Below, in pieces: positions 53,315-61,173 of a stretch of DNA of 64,000 nucleotides. Each line of letters begins with the position of its first letter. The first letter of the stretch is position 1. The notes under the pieces were generated by a model. That model searched no databases and was not told the origin of the DNA. It was given only the letters and a program-made list of their open reading frames with translations. The position numbers and the translations under genes were made by a program. Where the stretch lies: contig JAJPKP010000086.1 of assembly GCA_021323675.1 (NCBI GenBank), forward strand, positions 157,024 through 221,023. The letters run 5' to 3'. Source of the stretch: Pseudomonadota bacterium. Its GTDB lineage: Bacteria; Desulfobacterota; Binatia; Binatales; Binataceae.

Positions 53315-53794
53315 ATGGATAGAGACATTTCGCGCCGACTGCTGTGGCACGGTGTGCTGCTTTTCCTGCTGGGGTTGATGTCGGGCTTCGCTATCCCGTT
53401 CATGGTTAATCGACGGATGGGGTTGTCGGATCATTTGGTGGGAACGATGGGAGGAATGTTTCTCGTGCTCCTGGGCCTGATATGGTCGCAATTGCGGCTG
53501 TCCGATGGTCTATTGACGGCGACCTTTTGGCTCGCGCTGTACAGCTCCTATGCGAATTGGTTGACAACGCTGCTGGCGGCGGCCTGGGGCACTCACGCGA
53601 ATGCCCCGGTCACGGGAGTGCAATTTCACGCCGATCGATGGAAGGAACTGGTGGCCGCGGCCGGATTCAATTCGCTCGCGGTTGCCATGGTCATCGTGTG
53701 CTTTCTGCTGCTCCGGGGACTGCGGGGAGGATTCGCCAATCGGCGTGAACCGGTTGCGGGACGAGGCTTAACCCAGTTTGAGGACTGCCGGTAA
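53315..53794 (+). CDS. (Hydroxyamino)benzene mutase-like membrane protein
   Basis: A 159-aa protein with four predicted helices. RRLLWHGVLLFLLGLMSGFAIPFMVNRRMGLSDHLVG and MFLVLLGLIW match the HabA/HabB family, which rearranges hydroxylaminobenzene to aminophenol in nitrobenzene degradation; the family has other uncharacterised members. GGGGAG lies about 8 nt before ATG 53315. It probably shares a transcript with the porin just upstream. Confidence 0.7.
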   Translation: MDRDISRRLLWHGVLLFLLGLMSGFAIPFMVNRRMGLSDHLVGTMGGMFLVLLGLIWSQLRLSDGLLTATFWLALYSSYANWLTTLLAAAWGTHANAPVTGVQFHADRWKELVAAAGFNSLAVAMVIVCFLLLRGLRGGFANRREPVAGRGLTQFEDCR

Positions 53795-53940
53795 CTTCTG
53801 CCGGAGCTTGCGCGGCCGCAGTATCTCATCGTCCCGTATCAGGCTGCCGCAAAGCGGGGGCCGAACCGGTCGAATTGTGTTAGTAATCGACTGCGGCGAG
53901 TAATCCAGCGCTCCGGGAAGACCAAGCAGTGAGAGAAAGG

Positions 53941-54050
53941 AGCCGCGCGGTTGGAACGTCGCACAGAAACAGTCGGTTTCCAGGCCATGGACGCTGACCT
54001 TCGGACAACCCGTGCAAAAGGGATCGAACCGGACGGTGCCAGGGACCATC
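53941..54050 (+). repeat. Fragment duplicated from the lipoprotein gene
   Basis: Aligns without gaps to 45211-45320 inside the lipoprotein gene with 6 mismatches in 110 positions. Outside this block the two sites diverge. The copy is in the same orientation but is not part of an intact coding frame. Confidence 0.85.
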
Positions 54051-54082
54051 ATCTGAAGGCGCCTGGATGGGTTGGATTCCCG

Positions 54083-54284
54083 TGTGGAGGACACCGAGCA
54101 GCTCCAATCAATCGGATCCTTCTCTGTGTTCGGTGATCAGCGACGGCTTCGTCACCAAGTTACTGGCGAGACAATGTCAGATGATTTTCCACTTCATCAT
54201 GCCTTTGAACATCATCACGCGAACGATCCGGAGGTCATCGTTACCAAGCTAAAAGTCACGGCGATGCCAAATCGGGGGCGATAG
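54083..54284 (+). CDS. Possible small His/Asp-rich protein or remnant
   Basis: From GTG 54083 the frame reads VEDTEQLQSIGSFSVFGDQ and continues with LHHAFEHHHANDPEVIV to a stop at 54284 (about 66 codons). The composition looks protein-like, but no family or good ribosome site is seen. It sits between the repeat fragment and the membrane-protein gene, so it may be a relic. Confidence 0.22.
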
Positions 54285-54345
54285 CCACGGGAACTCCGGG
54301 GAATCGCTGACACCGGGCCCGTGGAGATAAGGAGACGGGCGCACG

Positions 54346-55335
54346 ATGTACAGTCTGCGCACACACGCAATAATCTCCTGCGGCTTGTTCGCGGTGATCG
54401 TTTTGATGGCGATGGTCGGGAATGCGCTGCAATCCAGCGGAATCATCAAGCATCCCCAGGCACTGCAGACGCCGGCGAAGATCGTCTTCTTCTCGCTCTT
54501 CGTCGTGTTCGGATTTTCGCTTGTTCCCACGATGGTCAAGGCATTCCTGGCGGGCCAGGCTGCGATCGGAAACACGGACAAGGGCCTCATCAAATTAGTC
54601 GAACGGCATCAACTGGCCCTGATCTGGGGAATCTGGAGCCTTTGGATCGCCGGTTTCATGGTGGCGCTGCCGACCATGATCCGCAGCGGCTTCTTTGCCG
54701 ACTTAGGCGGATCAAACACGCCCGGCGGAAGTAGCGACTCGGAGCTCGCGCGCGAGATAGCCAGGATGCCGGTGCAGGGCACGCTGGTCGCCGCGCCGGG
54801 CATGACGATCGAAGAGATGCTCCGTGGTTCGAGCTTGAAGATTAGCCAGGGAGCCAATCCGATGCCGGGCCAGTCGCAATATGCCGGGGGCGCGATCTTT
54901 GACTTCCGTGTCGCCGGGACCGGAATCGAGTTCCATCGCTGCCGATACTACTTTGTCACCACCTATACAAAGGACCCGGCTCGCATCGAGGCTATCAACG
55001 TTGGCACTTCGCCGCGGAAGTTCACTCGCGCGGAACTCGGTACGGCGAACGCGGCGCTGCGTGCACGACTGAAGGCCGACGGCTGGCTGACGGGCCACGA
55101 AGTCTATCGCACCGGGGAGGACCAGCAAATCCACGGCGGCAGGACCCGCGGCGATGAGGGCATCCTGTGGCTCAAGGGCGACATCGTCCTCAACATCGAA
55201 GAGCGGCGGCTCGACGATCCCCAACCCGGCGAGGACCTCGCGACCGCGGGCGAATGGATTCAGTACATCGATTTGCGCACCCGCAGCGACTATCCATCGA
55301 TCGACCGCTACGTCTTCGCACCGCCGGAAAAGTGA
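54346..55335 (+). CDS. Membrane protein of unknown function
   Basis: A 329-aa protein with three N-terminal hydrophobic helices (about 8-28, 46-66, 92-113), then a Gly/Ser linker (GGSNTPGGSSDSE) and a 200-residue soluble domain (MTIEEMLRGSSLKISQGANPMPG ... WIQYIDLRTRSDYPSIDRYVF). No family is recognised. AAGGAGAC lies about 10 nt before ATG 54346. A decayed part of the same gene occurs at 45938, next to the lipoprotein gene, so the two gene types appear to have been linked at both sites. Confidence 0.75.
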   Translation: MYSLRTHAIISCGLFAVIVLMAMVGNALQSSGIIKHPQALQTPAKIVFFSLFVVFGFSLVPTMVKAFLAGQAAIGNTDKGLIKLVERHQLALIWGIWSLWIAGFMVALPTMIRSGFFADLGGSNTPGGSSDSELAREIARMPVQGTLVAAPGMTIEEMLRGSSLKISQGANPMPGQSQYAGGAIFDFRVAGTGIEFHRCRYYFVTTYTKDPARIEAINVGTSPRKFTRAELGTANAALRARLKADGWLTGHEVYRTGEDQQIHGGRTRGDEGILWLKGDIVLNIEERRLDDPQPGEDLATAGEWIQYIDLRTRSDYPSIDRYVFAPPEK

Positions 55336-55394
55336 ACGGATGGACGCATCGAAGGGCCTGACTGACAGACTTGCGAACTCTATTTCATGAACAT

Positions 55395-56309
55395 TCAGTC
55401 GATACGCAAAACGATCTTCCCGCGCATGTACCCGCGCGCGCCCAGCTCATAGGCCTCGCGGGCCCGGGCAAGCGGATAGACGGCTGAAACGATCGGCTTG
55501 AGAATTCCGCGATCGGCGAGTTCCGCCAATTCGGTCAAATGGCCGCGATCGGGCTCGACGATGAAATACACGGCGCGGATTCCAAGCTCGGCAGCCGTGG
55601 CTGCCGACGGTTCTTCCGCCACTGAAAGCAGCGATCCGCCGCGCCGGAGGACCTTCCAGGAGCGGTTGAGCGCGTCTCCGCCAACGGTATCCATCACCAC
55701 GTCCACGTCGCGGAGCGTATCCTCGAAGCGGGTCGTGGTGTAGTCGATGACCTCGTCCGCTCCCAGTTCCTTCACAAACGCTGCGTTGACGGCGGAGGCG
55801 GTTGCGATGGTGTGCGCGCCTATCCATTTGGCAATCTGCAGGGCATAGCTGCCGACGCCGCCCGCGCCCCCGTGAATCAGCACCCGCTGCCCGCGCTCGA
55901 GCGGCGCATGGACGCGCAGCGCCTGCCATGCGGTGAGCGCGGAAAGCGTCATCGTGCACGCGCCGACATGATCGAGCGACGCCGGCTTGGGCGCGAGATG
56001 AGCGGCCTTGATTGCGACGAATTCCGCGGCCGCACCGTCGCGCGAGAAATCGACCAGCCCGAAGACCGCATCTCCCACATCGACATCCGTCACCGCCGCT
56101 CCGGTCGCCGCGACGACGCCGGACATTTCATGCGAAGGAATCAGCGGTTTGCTCCAATCCTGATACCATGAAAACTCTCCCGGACTGATGGCTGCTGCGT
56201 GAGTTCGAACCAGCGCATCGTCCGGTGCCAGAATCGGTCTCGGCACTCGTTCGTACACCACTGATTTAGGCTCCGGCTTGTAGATTCGGACGGCATTCAT
56301 CTCTTGCAT
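55395..56309 (-). CDS. NAD(P)-dependent medium-chain oxidoreductase (quinone oxidoreductase-like)
   Basis: A 304-aa zinc-free MDR enzyme: MNAVRIYKPEPKSVVYERVP opening, PSHEMSGVVAATGAAV, cofactor motif HGGAGGVGSYALQIAKWIGA, and VMDTVGGDALNRSWKVL. No Cys/His zinc cluster is present, consistent with NADPH:quinone oxidoreductases. ATG 56309 is preferred because CAGGTGA precedes it; frames extend 57 nt further without support. It is convergent with the membrane-protein gene. Confidence 0.9.
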   Translation of the reverse strand: MQEMNAVRIYKPEPKSVVYERVPRPILAPDDALVRTHAAAISPGEFSWYQDWSKPLIPSHEMSGVVAATGAAVTDVDVGDAVFGLVDFSRDGAAAEFVAIKAAHLAPKPASLDHVGACTMTLSALTAWQALRVHAPLERGQRVLIHGGAGGVGSYALQIAKWIGAHTIATASAVNAAFVKELGADEVIDYTTTRFEDTLRDVDVVMDTVGGDALNRSWKVLRRGGSLLSVAEEPSAATAAELGIRAVYFIVEPDRGHLTELAELADRGILKPIVSAVYPLARAREAYELGARGYMRGKIVLRID

Positions 56310-56860
56310 ACTAATCACCTGATTGCGGGCCGTGTTGCTTGATGCGGCGTTGACTGGAGCAAGCATCGCGCCGCTGACGTACTGTGCGACTAGTTCATGG
56401 AGCGGACCATCCGGGTCGCAAAATCTCGCGCAACGCGCCCGCCGACTGCCTGGCCGACGAGCAGGCGATGGAGCTGGAGTACCCCATCCTCGACCTCAGA
56501 TGCAGGCAGAGGCTTGTACTTGCTGAAGCTCTATCAATGGTCCTGTCGGGGAAATCGGAAATGCCGAAACACGATTTCTCGGCAATTTTCGCTAAACTTC
56601 GAGACTTCAATTGGTTTGAACATCACTCCGACATTTCAAAATCCAAGTACTAATCAGGCTCTCTTGACGGCACTCACGTTGCTCACTACGAAGCGCGTCG
56701 ATTCCAAACCAGAAGAGTGAGCGGCGAGTGCTTCGAGTCGCTTACCGGAAACGTCTCCGCCGGTCGTTGATGGCAAGGCCGGATGGCCGAACTACTCAGC
56801 GCGTGCGGCGCCTGTCCGGCAAAGTACGTGCGGTGATGTTCGAAGGGAGGCCCAAAGATC
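56310..56860. other. Intergenic region, no supported gene
   Basis: About 550 bp between the MDR gene and the HD-domain gene, AT-richer around 56520-56700. An open frame of 89 codons (56384-56653) shows no recognised family or ribosome site and could be a relic. GGGAGG at 56845-56850 belongs to the HD gene. Confidence 0.45.
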
Positions 56861-57502
56861 ATGTCACATTCCAGTTCCGCTCTCGTCATTCCCGATTCTT
56901 TGCTCGCGAAAGAGGCCACAGGCATCCTGCGTGAATATTCGACCGAGCTCCTCTTCAATCATTCCATCCGCGTCTACCTCTTCGCGGCCGAGCAGGGTCG
57001 CCAGCGAAAGCTCCGCTTTGATCCAGAACTTCTCTACGTCGCAGCGGTGTTTCACGATCTCGGGCTCGTCAGGAAGTTTTCGAGCGAGAACGAACGATTT
57101 GAGGTCGACGGCGCGAATGCCGCCCGTCAGTTCCTCACCGCGCACCACCTCCCTGATGAGCAGATACAAACTGTCTGGGAAGCCATCGCCCTGCACACCA
57201 CCCCCGGCATCACTCAGTACATGCGCCCCGAAGTGGCTCTACTCCATTCGGGTGTCGCTCTCGATGTGCTCGGAAAGGGGTTCGATCAGTTTCCATCGGA
57301 GACGCGCGAACAAATCGTGGCCAGGTACCCTCGCATACATTTCAAAGAGGGCATGGTTCAGGCGTTGTTCCGCGGCTTCGCGCATAAACCCGGCACCACC
57401 TACGGCACCGTCAACGCCGGCGTCTGTGAACGCTTCATCTCCGGCTACAAGAGCCCCAACGCCTGCGACCTGATTGAAGCATCGCCCTTTCCCGATTCCT
57501 GA
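56861..57502 (+). CDS. HD-domain phosphohydrolase/hydratase-like protein
   Basis: A 213-aa HD-fold protein. Metal ligands are visible as His34 (LFNHSIRVYLFA), His65-Asp66 (FHDLGL) and a later His (ALHTT). The layout and length resemble cyanamide-hydratase-like or small HD hydrolases, so a nucleotide phosphohydrolase is not the only option. GGGAGG lies about 10 nt before ATG 56861. Substrate unknown. Confidence 0.8.
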   Translation: MSHSSSALVIPDSLLAKEATGILREYSTELLFNHSIRVYLFAAEQGRQRKLRFDPELLYVAAVFHDLGLVRKFSSENERFEVDGANAARQFLTAHHLPDEQIQTVWEAIALHTTPGITQYMRPEVALLHSGVALDVLGKGFDQFPSETREQIVARYPRIHFKEGMVQALFRGFAHKPGTTYGTVNAGVCERFISGYKSPNACDLIEASPFPDS

Positions 57503-57709
57503 TCTCATTCCTGAAGGAAAAGGGGGACGCCCATCGGAGACCGTGCGATTGCCCAAAGATGCTGGAGTGTCGAATCCGCTGGTACGCACTGCGGTCGCTC
57601 TGCCTAACGCATCAAGAAACGCCATGTGAACCGACAAGAGGGCTCCCTTCGAGGCGCGTGATTGCCTGGATTAGGGAGGATTGCGGTCCGAGAATTCCTC
57701 TCGGGGGAA

Positions 57710-57745
57710 TTTGACATCTGATGCTTGATGCATGATGATCAATTC
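57710..57745 (+). promoter_or_regulatory. Short direct repeats at the antitoxin start
   Basis: TGATGC occurs twice and TGATGATCA follows directly in the 5' end of the antitoxin frame. TGAT/ATCA halves form a loose palindrome. Antitoxins of this type usually repress their own promoter by binding such repeats, so this is a candidate operator (inference). Confidence 0.3.
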
Positions 57746-57973
57746 GTGCGCACAACTCTGGACATCGATGAGGACGTGCTTGAGACCGCCAAGGAGCTGG
57801 CGGCGCGGCGTGGCACCACCGCCGGCCGCGTCATTTCCGACCTCGTTCGTAGTGCGCTCGCTCCCCGCGGCCAGGGCGTGAAGAAAAGACAGGGCGTGCC
57901 CGTTCTGCCTCTTCGCAAGGGGGCGGGACTGGTCACGCCGGAGATCGTGAATCGCCTGCGGGACGAGGCATAG
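57728..57973 (+). CDS. VapB-like antitoxin
   Basis: An antitoxin of 81 aa from ATG 57728, though GTG 57746 (reading VRTTLDIDEDVLETAKELAARRGTTAGRVISDLV) is an equally plausible start that matches the family opening. The N-terminus forms a ribbon-helix-helix DNA-binding fold; the C-terminal tail (VPVLPLRKGAGLVTPEIVNRLRDEA) would wrap the toxin. It precedes the PIN toxin by 6 bp. Confidence 0.85.
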   Translation: MHDDQFVRTTLDIDEDVLETAKELAARRGTTAGRVISDLVRSALAPRGQGVKKRQGVPVLPLRKGAGLVTPEIVNRLRDEA

Positions 57974-57979
57974 CGCGAG

Positions 57980-58417
57980 ATGGTCGCGCTTCTGGATGTG
58001 AACGTGCTAGTGGCGCTGTTCGATCCGAGCCATGTCCATCACGAGGCGGCTCACGCCTGGTTCGGCGTCCATCGCAAACATCGATGGGCGACGTGTGCGC
58101 TGACGGAAAACGCGTTCGTGCGGGTCGTGTCGAATTCAGCCTATCCCGGCTCCCGCACTACCGTCGAGGACGCGGCGGCACGGCTGCGAACATTCTGCTC
58201 CGAGCGGCAACATGTCTTCTGGACGGACTCTGTGAGTGTTCGCGAAGACGGACGCTTTCGATGGAATCACGTCCAGGGTCATCGTCAACTAACGGATGTC
58301 TATCTGCTCGCGCTCGCGGTAGCGAACCAAGGAAGGCTCGCCACGTTCGATTCCACGATCTTGCTTCGCGCCGTCGAGCGCGCCGAAGCCAAAAACCTCG
58401 AACTGATCCCGGTGTAG
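57980..58417 (+). CDS. VapC-like PIN-domain toxin
   Basis: A 145-aa PIN ribonuclease. The acidic metal-binding set is present: Asp6 (LLDVNVLVALFD), Glu43 (LTENAFVRV), Asp106 (LTDVYLLALA) and Asp124 (ATFD). VapC toxins cleave tRNA or rRNA and are blocked by the adjacent VapB. It directly precedes a copy of the tmRNA-end-like repeat at 58434. Confidence 0.9.
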   Translation: MVALLDVNVLVALFDPSHVHHEAAHAWFGVHRKHRWATCALTENAFVRVVSNSAYPGSRTTVEDAAARLRTFCSERQHVFWTDSVSVREDGRFRWNHVQGHRQLTDVYLLALAVANQGRLATFDSTILLRAVERAEAKNLELIPV

Positions 58418-58433
58418 GAATTCTGGCGTTAGC

Positions 58434-58454
58434 TGGTGGAGGCGGGGGAAATTG
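58434..58454 (-). repeat. tmRNA (ssrA) 3'-end-like sequence, copy 1
   Basis: On the minus strand this reads ...CCCCCGCCTCCACCA, matching the acceptor end of a tmRNA. It differs from the copy at 60327 by one base over 21 positions. It lies 17 bp after vapC. Such fragments are left where elements integrate at ssrA; it is a candidate attachment site. Confidence 0.55.
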
Positions 58455-58593
58455 CCTGTGCCGACCTCTACGCCGATCCTGAAGTATTTGATTTTCCGGC
58501 ACGTTTAATACGACCAATGCGTGCAAAACGCCGACTTCAGGTACGCACAGGTAGACGGATTTTGGACCTAACGGATGTTAGATCGGATGCCCA

Positions 58594-59079
58594 TCAGGAA
58601 GGGCCTTCTTCAAAATGGGCTTTTACCGAAGCACGCGCCTCAAGAGCAAGTTCTAAGACCTTCCGAGCTTGACAAAGCAGGGTCTTGTCGCGAGCTATGT
58701 CTTCGACCGCACCGCTCTGGAATTTTCCGCCATGAAACAGGTTGTTCCGAGCGCGGCGAATGGCGTCGAAAAGCGTGGTAACATCGTGGATTCGAATGCA
58801 CTTCCAATCGAGGTCATCACTCTTAACAATCTGCTTTTTTGGTGGTTTAGCCAGCAGTTTGTCAGCGATATTTGAAGATTTTACCTTCTCGAAAAAAGCG
58901 CTCCCAAGCTTTTTGGCGAAACAATTCCAGTCCGCTTCTGCGCCGTCGTTCTTCTCACTACGCCTCTTCAGAAACCCGCCGCGTTTCAGTGCATATTCGA
59001 AGCGTGCGAAGTAAGCGAAAAATGAGATGGCTTCCTCAGGAAGCTGCCTCACCAGAGCGTCAAGCTTGTTTGACGACAT
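58594..59079 (-). CDS. HEPN-domain protein (putative RNase)
   Basis: A 161-aa, largely helical protein. The HEPN catalytic motif R-N-x3-H is seen as RNNLFH (111-116), followed by GGK, as in many HEPN ribonucleases of defence and toxin systems. A FAYFARFEYALKRGGFL helix near the N-terminus fits the family. It starts 8 bp downstream of the membrane-protein gene on the same strand. Base composition is visibly AT-richer than the flanks, suggesting transfer. Confidence 0.65.
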   Translation of the reverse strand: MSSNKLDALVRQLPEEAISFFAYFARFEYALKRGGFLKRRSEKNDGAEADWNCFAKKLGSAFFEKVKSSNIADKLLAKPPKKQIVKSDDLDWKCIRIHDVTTLFDAIRRARNNLFHGGKFQSGAVEDIARDKTLLCQARKVLELALEARASVKAHFEEGPS

Positions 59080-59086
59080 TAAGGAC

Positions 59087-59578
59087 CTACAGTTTGCTAA
59101 CGTCGAGATACTTCCTGAACTTACCGGCGATCACGTCCACCTGGTTTCTCGCCCACTCAACCTCTGCTTGTTGCGCCTTTGCGATTGCTTCGCGCTCAGC
59201 CTGAGGCGCTCCCATATCCAAGGCTCGCTTCATATTCCTGTTCGCATCGACGAGATTCCCGCCCCGTTTGAAGAGCTCATCGCGGTATTTCTTGATGTCT
59301 GGGCCAAACAAGAAATCCGCGTTCGCTGTGGCGAACCAGAACTTCACGACCTCCTCAGACGTAACGCCCACCGTAAACATCTTACCCAGCACATCTCTCA
59401 TCGCCTGGTATGCCTGAAATCGGCGATCAAACAGATCGAGCTTGACCTTTCCTCGGCTCGTTTTCCACTGCTGCCAGGCAACATAAGCGATAACGACAGC
59501 GGTGATTTGTGCGAGCGTGATACTCTGGAGAGATTGGACTCCGACCCATGCATAAAAAACGACTGCCTCCCACCACAT
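59087..59578 (-). CDS. Membrane-anchored protein of unknown function
   Basis: A 163-aa protein with one hydrophobic helix (about 17-36, LQSITLAQITAVVIAYVAW) and a cytoplasmic helical part starting KVKLDLFDRRFQAYQAMRDVLGK. The KLDLFDRRF pattern recurs in small proteins of genomic islands. It is probably transcribed with the HEPN gene, making a membrane-plus-HEPN pair that could act together in defence (inference). Confidence 0.65.
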   Translation of the reverse strand: MWWEAVVFYAWVGVQSLQSITLAQITAVVIAYVAWQQWKTSRGKVKLDLFDRRFQAYQAMRDVLGKMFTVGVTSEEVVKFWFATANADFLFGPDIKKYRDELFKRGGNLVDANRNMKRALDMGAPQAEREAIAKAQQAEVEWARNQVDVIAGKFRKYLDVSKL

Positions 59579-59678
59579 CTGAGTTTTCCCCAGCCCGCAG
59601 TTGCGGGATTGTCAGGAAAGTTTACACTTAAAGTGATGCAACTCGAACAACAGGTCGTAGCCCAACTTTCCCGCGGAG

Positions 59679-60179
59679 ATGCCGAATGAGAACGCCGGCA
59701 AAATCATCCTCGATGCCTGCTGTGGCGGTCGGATGTTCTGGTTCAATAAGAAACATCCGGACGTATTGTACGTAGATAGTCGAATCGTTCCCCCAACCAA
59801 GCTCTCAAATGGCGCGACCTTCAGCGTTAGTCCCGACAAGGTCATGGACTTTCGATCGCTAGATTTGCAAGACGAGACCTTCTCGCTCGTTGTTTTCGAT
59901 CCGCCGCATGTCGTGAACGCCGGCAAGGCTTCATTCCTGGCAAACAAGTACGGTTATCTCAGCAAGAACACATGGAAGGAGGACCTCAGGCGCGGATTCA
60001 GCGAGTGTTTTCGAGTGCTGAAGCCGAACGGCGTTCTTATCTTCAAGTGGAACGAGTGCCACATTCCTCTGCTAGACGTGTTGGCGCTTACGTCTATCGA
60101 GCCACTGTTCGGGAATCGTGGCGGCCGGTCATACAAAACTCACTGGCTATGTTTCATGAAGTTGGACGCTTCACCATAG
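59679..60179 (+). CDS. Phage-type SAM-dependent methyltransferase
   Basis: A 166-aa class I methyltransferase. SAM motif DACCGGRMFW (12-21) and catalytic FDPPH (73-77, a DPPY-like motif) are typical of short adenine methyltransferases in phages and integrative elements. A C-terminal CFRVLKPNGVLIFKWNE segment is conserved. It is divergent from the membrane-protein gene across 100 bp. Target could be DNA adenine; no restriction partner is next to it. Confidence 0.75.
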   Translation: MPNENAGKIILDACCGGRMFWFNKKHPDVLYVDSRIVPPTKLSNGATFSVSPDKVMDFRSLDLQDETFSLVVFDPPHVVNAGKASFLANKYGYLSKNTWKEDLRRGFSECFRVLKPNGVLIFKWNECHIPLLDVLALTSIEPLFGNRGGRSYKTHWLCFMKLDASP

Positions 60180-60196
60180 TGAAGGCGGGGGAAATT
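60177..60196 (-). repeat. Partial tmRNA-end-like sequence, copy 2
   Basis: Matches copy 1 (58434) at 18 of the first 20 positions and covers the stop codon of the methyltransferase gene. It could be a third, degenerate attachment site or a chance match. Confidence 0.35.
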
Positions 60197-60592
60197 CCCT
60201 CTGAATCAGCCCGTGGCGATCAATAAGGCTCGCTAAAGCTCCCTATAACGAGTACGTAATAGGTACAGTGCCAAATCAACACGTATAGAAAAGTCAATGA
60301 AATCAGCTACTTAGAGCCGACTTCAATGGTGGAGGCGGGGGGAATTGAACCGCTCTCAGGATTTGCCGCCTGCTACTGAGAAAGTGCTTGATTCTCCCAC
60401 AAAATCAGGGACTTTTAGCGATTTTCCGGAACATCTAGACCGCCCCAAAACGGCCCAGAAAGGCCTCAATAATCCCGAAAAACCGGACCGGGTCCGGTCG
60501 GCGAAAAGGAAACCGGGGAATGAATAGGTTGGAGCCGGATGCTGTGCTTTTTACGATGAGCACGGCAAGAAGGATCAAGAAGGATGAGGAGA
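60197..60592. other. Intergenic region with candidate attachment site
   Basis: About 400 bp between the methyltransferase gene and the broken XRE gene, AT-rich from 60230 to 60325. It contains the clearest tmRNA-end copy (60327-60351). No gene is supported; short open frames here have no family signal. Confidence 0.5.
60327..60351 (-). repeat. tmRNA (ssrA) 3'-end-like sequence, copy 3 / candidate att site
   Basis: Minus strand ends GGTTCAATTCCCCCC then GCCTCCACCA, i.e. a T-loop and acceptor end with the C-U-C-C pattern expected to pair with the GGGG start of tmRNA. The T-stem partner upstream is absent, so only the terminal 25 nt are present. This is the expected signature of an attL/attR left by integration into ssrA. 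Confidence 0.6.
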
Positions 60593-60919
60593 ATGAAGAC
60601 GTTTGGACAAGTCATTCGCGAGGCGCGCAAGTCAATTGGTTTCACCCAGAAGGCAGTGGCGGAACGGCTTCGGCGCGGAGACGGTCGCAAGGTTTTGCCG
60701 CCGTACCTCAATGATTTATAACATGACCGGCGCTATCCGCCTGAAGATGATGTGATCGGGCAACTTGCCAAGATTCTCAACCTCGCGCCGGCTGTTCTTT
60801 ACTTCTATGCTAGGCGAGTCCCGCCAGACGTGAGGCGCGACGCCACGGAGAACGAAGTAGAAGCCGCTTACAGAGCGTTTCGGCGCGTAATCGATGATGC
60901 AGCAGACGGGCGATGCTGA
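60593..60919 (+). pseudogene. XRE-family regulator broken by an in-frame stop
   Basis: From ATG 60593 the frame reads MKTFGQVIREARKSIGFTQ and continues through KAVAERL to YLNDL, then a TAA at 60719-60721, then HDRRYPPEDDVIGQLAKIL and FYARRVPPDVRRD to TGA 60917. The helix-turn-helix and its continuation are in the same frame, and the family has Glu where the TAA sits (GAA to TAA, one base). AGGAG precedes the start. So it is an XRE regulator with one nonsense mutation, or a 42-aa N-terminal product. Confidence 0.75.
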
Positions 60920-61173
60920 CTCAAGCGTTGACCGGAGTTCTGAAGAGGGGAATCCGCGCTGTCGACTAAGCTCGGTCCCGGCTCAGGGGTTTGCCTTTTA
61001 GAAGATGTCCCCATATGACCGATTTCCGGCAGTTTGCCCCTCGGAGGGGTAAACTCCGTGACACTGAATTCCTTGGGCGTAGTAGGTGAATAAGGTTGGT
61101 GCCTGGGGCGGTACAGGCGTGATCCGCCGAACGAAGCAGCGATAGCGGACAATCAAATGAGGCGCTGGTCAAT
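60920..61173. other. Intergenic region, no supported gene
   Basis: About 250 bp between the broken XRE gene and the RND adaptor. A minus-strand open frame (TTPKEFSVTEFTPPRGKLPE) looks vaguely protein-like and could be a transposase or other relic, but no family is recognised. Confidence 0.35.

Larger units (their letters stand above)
53795..54345. other. Intergenic region with a lipoprotein-gene fragment
   Basis: About 550 bp between the mutase-like gene and the membrane protein gene. It holds a 110-bp near-identical copy of part of the lipoprotein gene (53941-54050), followed by a short open frame (54083-54284) with Asp- and His-rich sequence and no recognised family. No promoter is evident. 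Confidence 0.5.

Noticed and set aside
60327..60420. Possible complete tRNA or tmRNA gene
   Set aside because: Only the terminal 25 nt fit; the T-stem partner and the rest of the molecule are missing.
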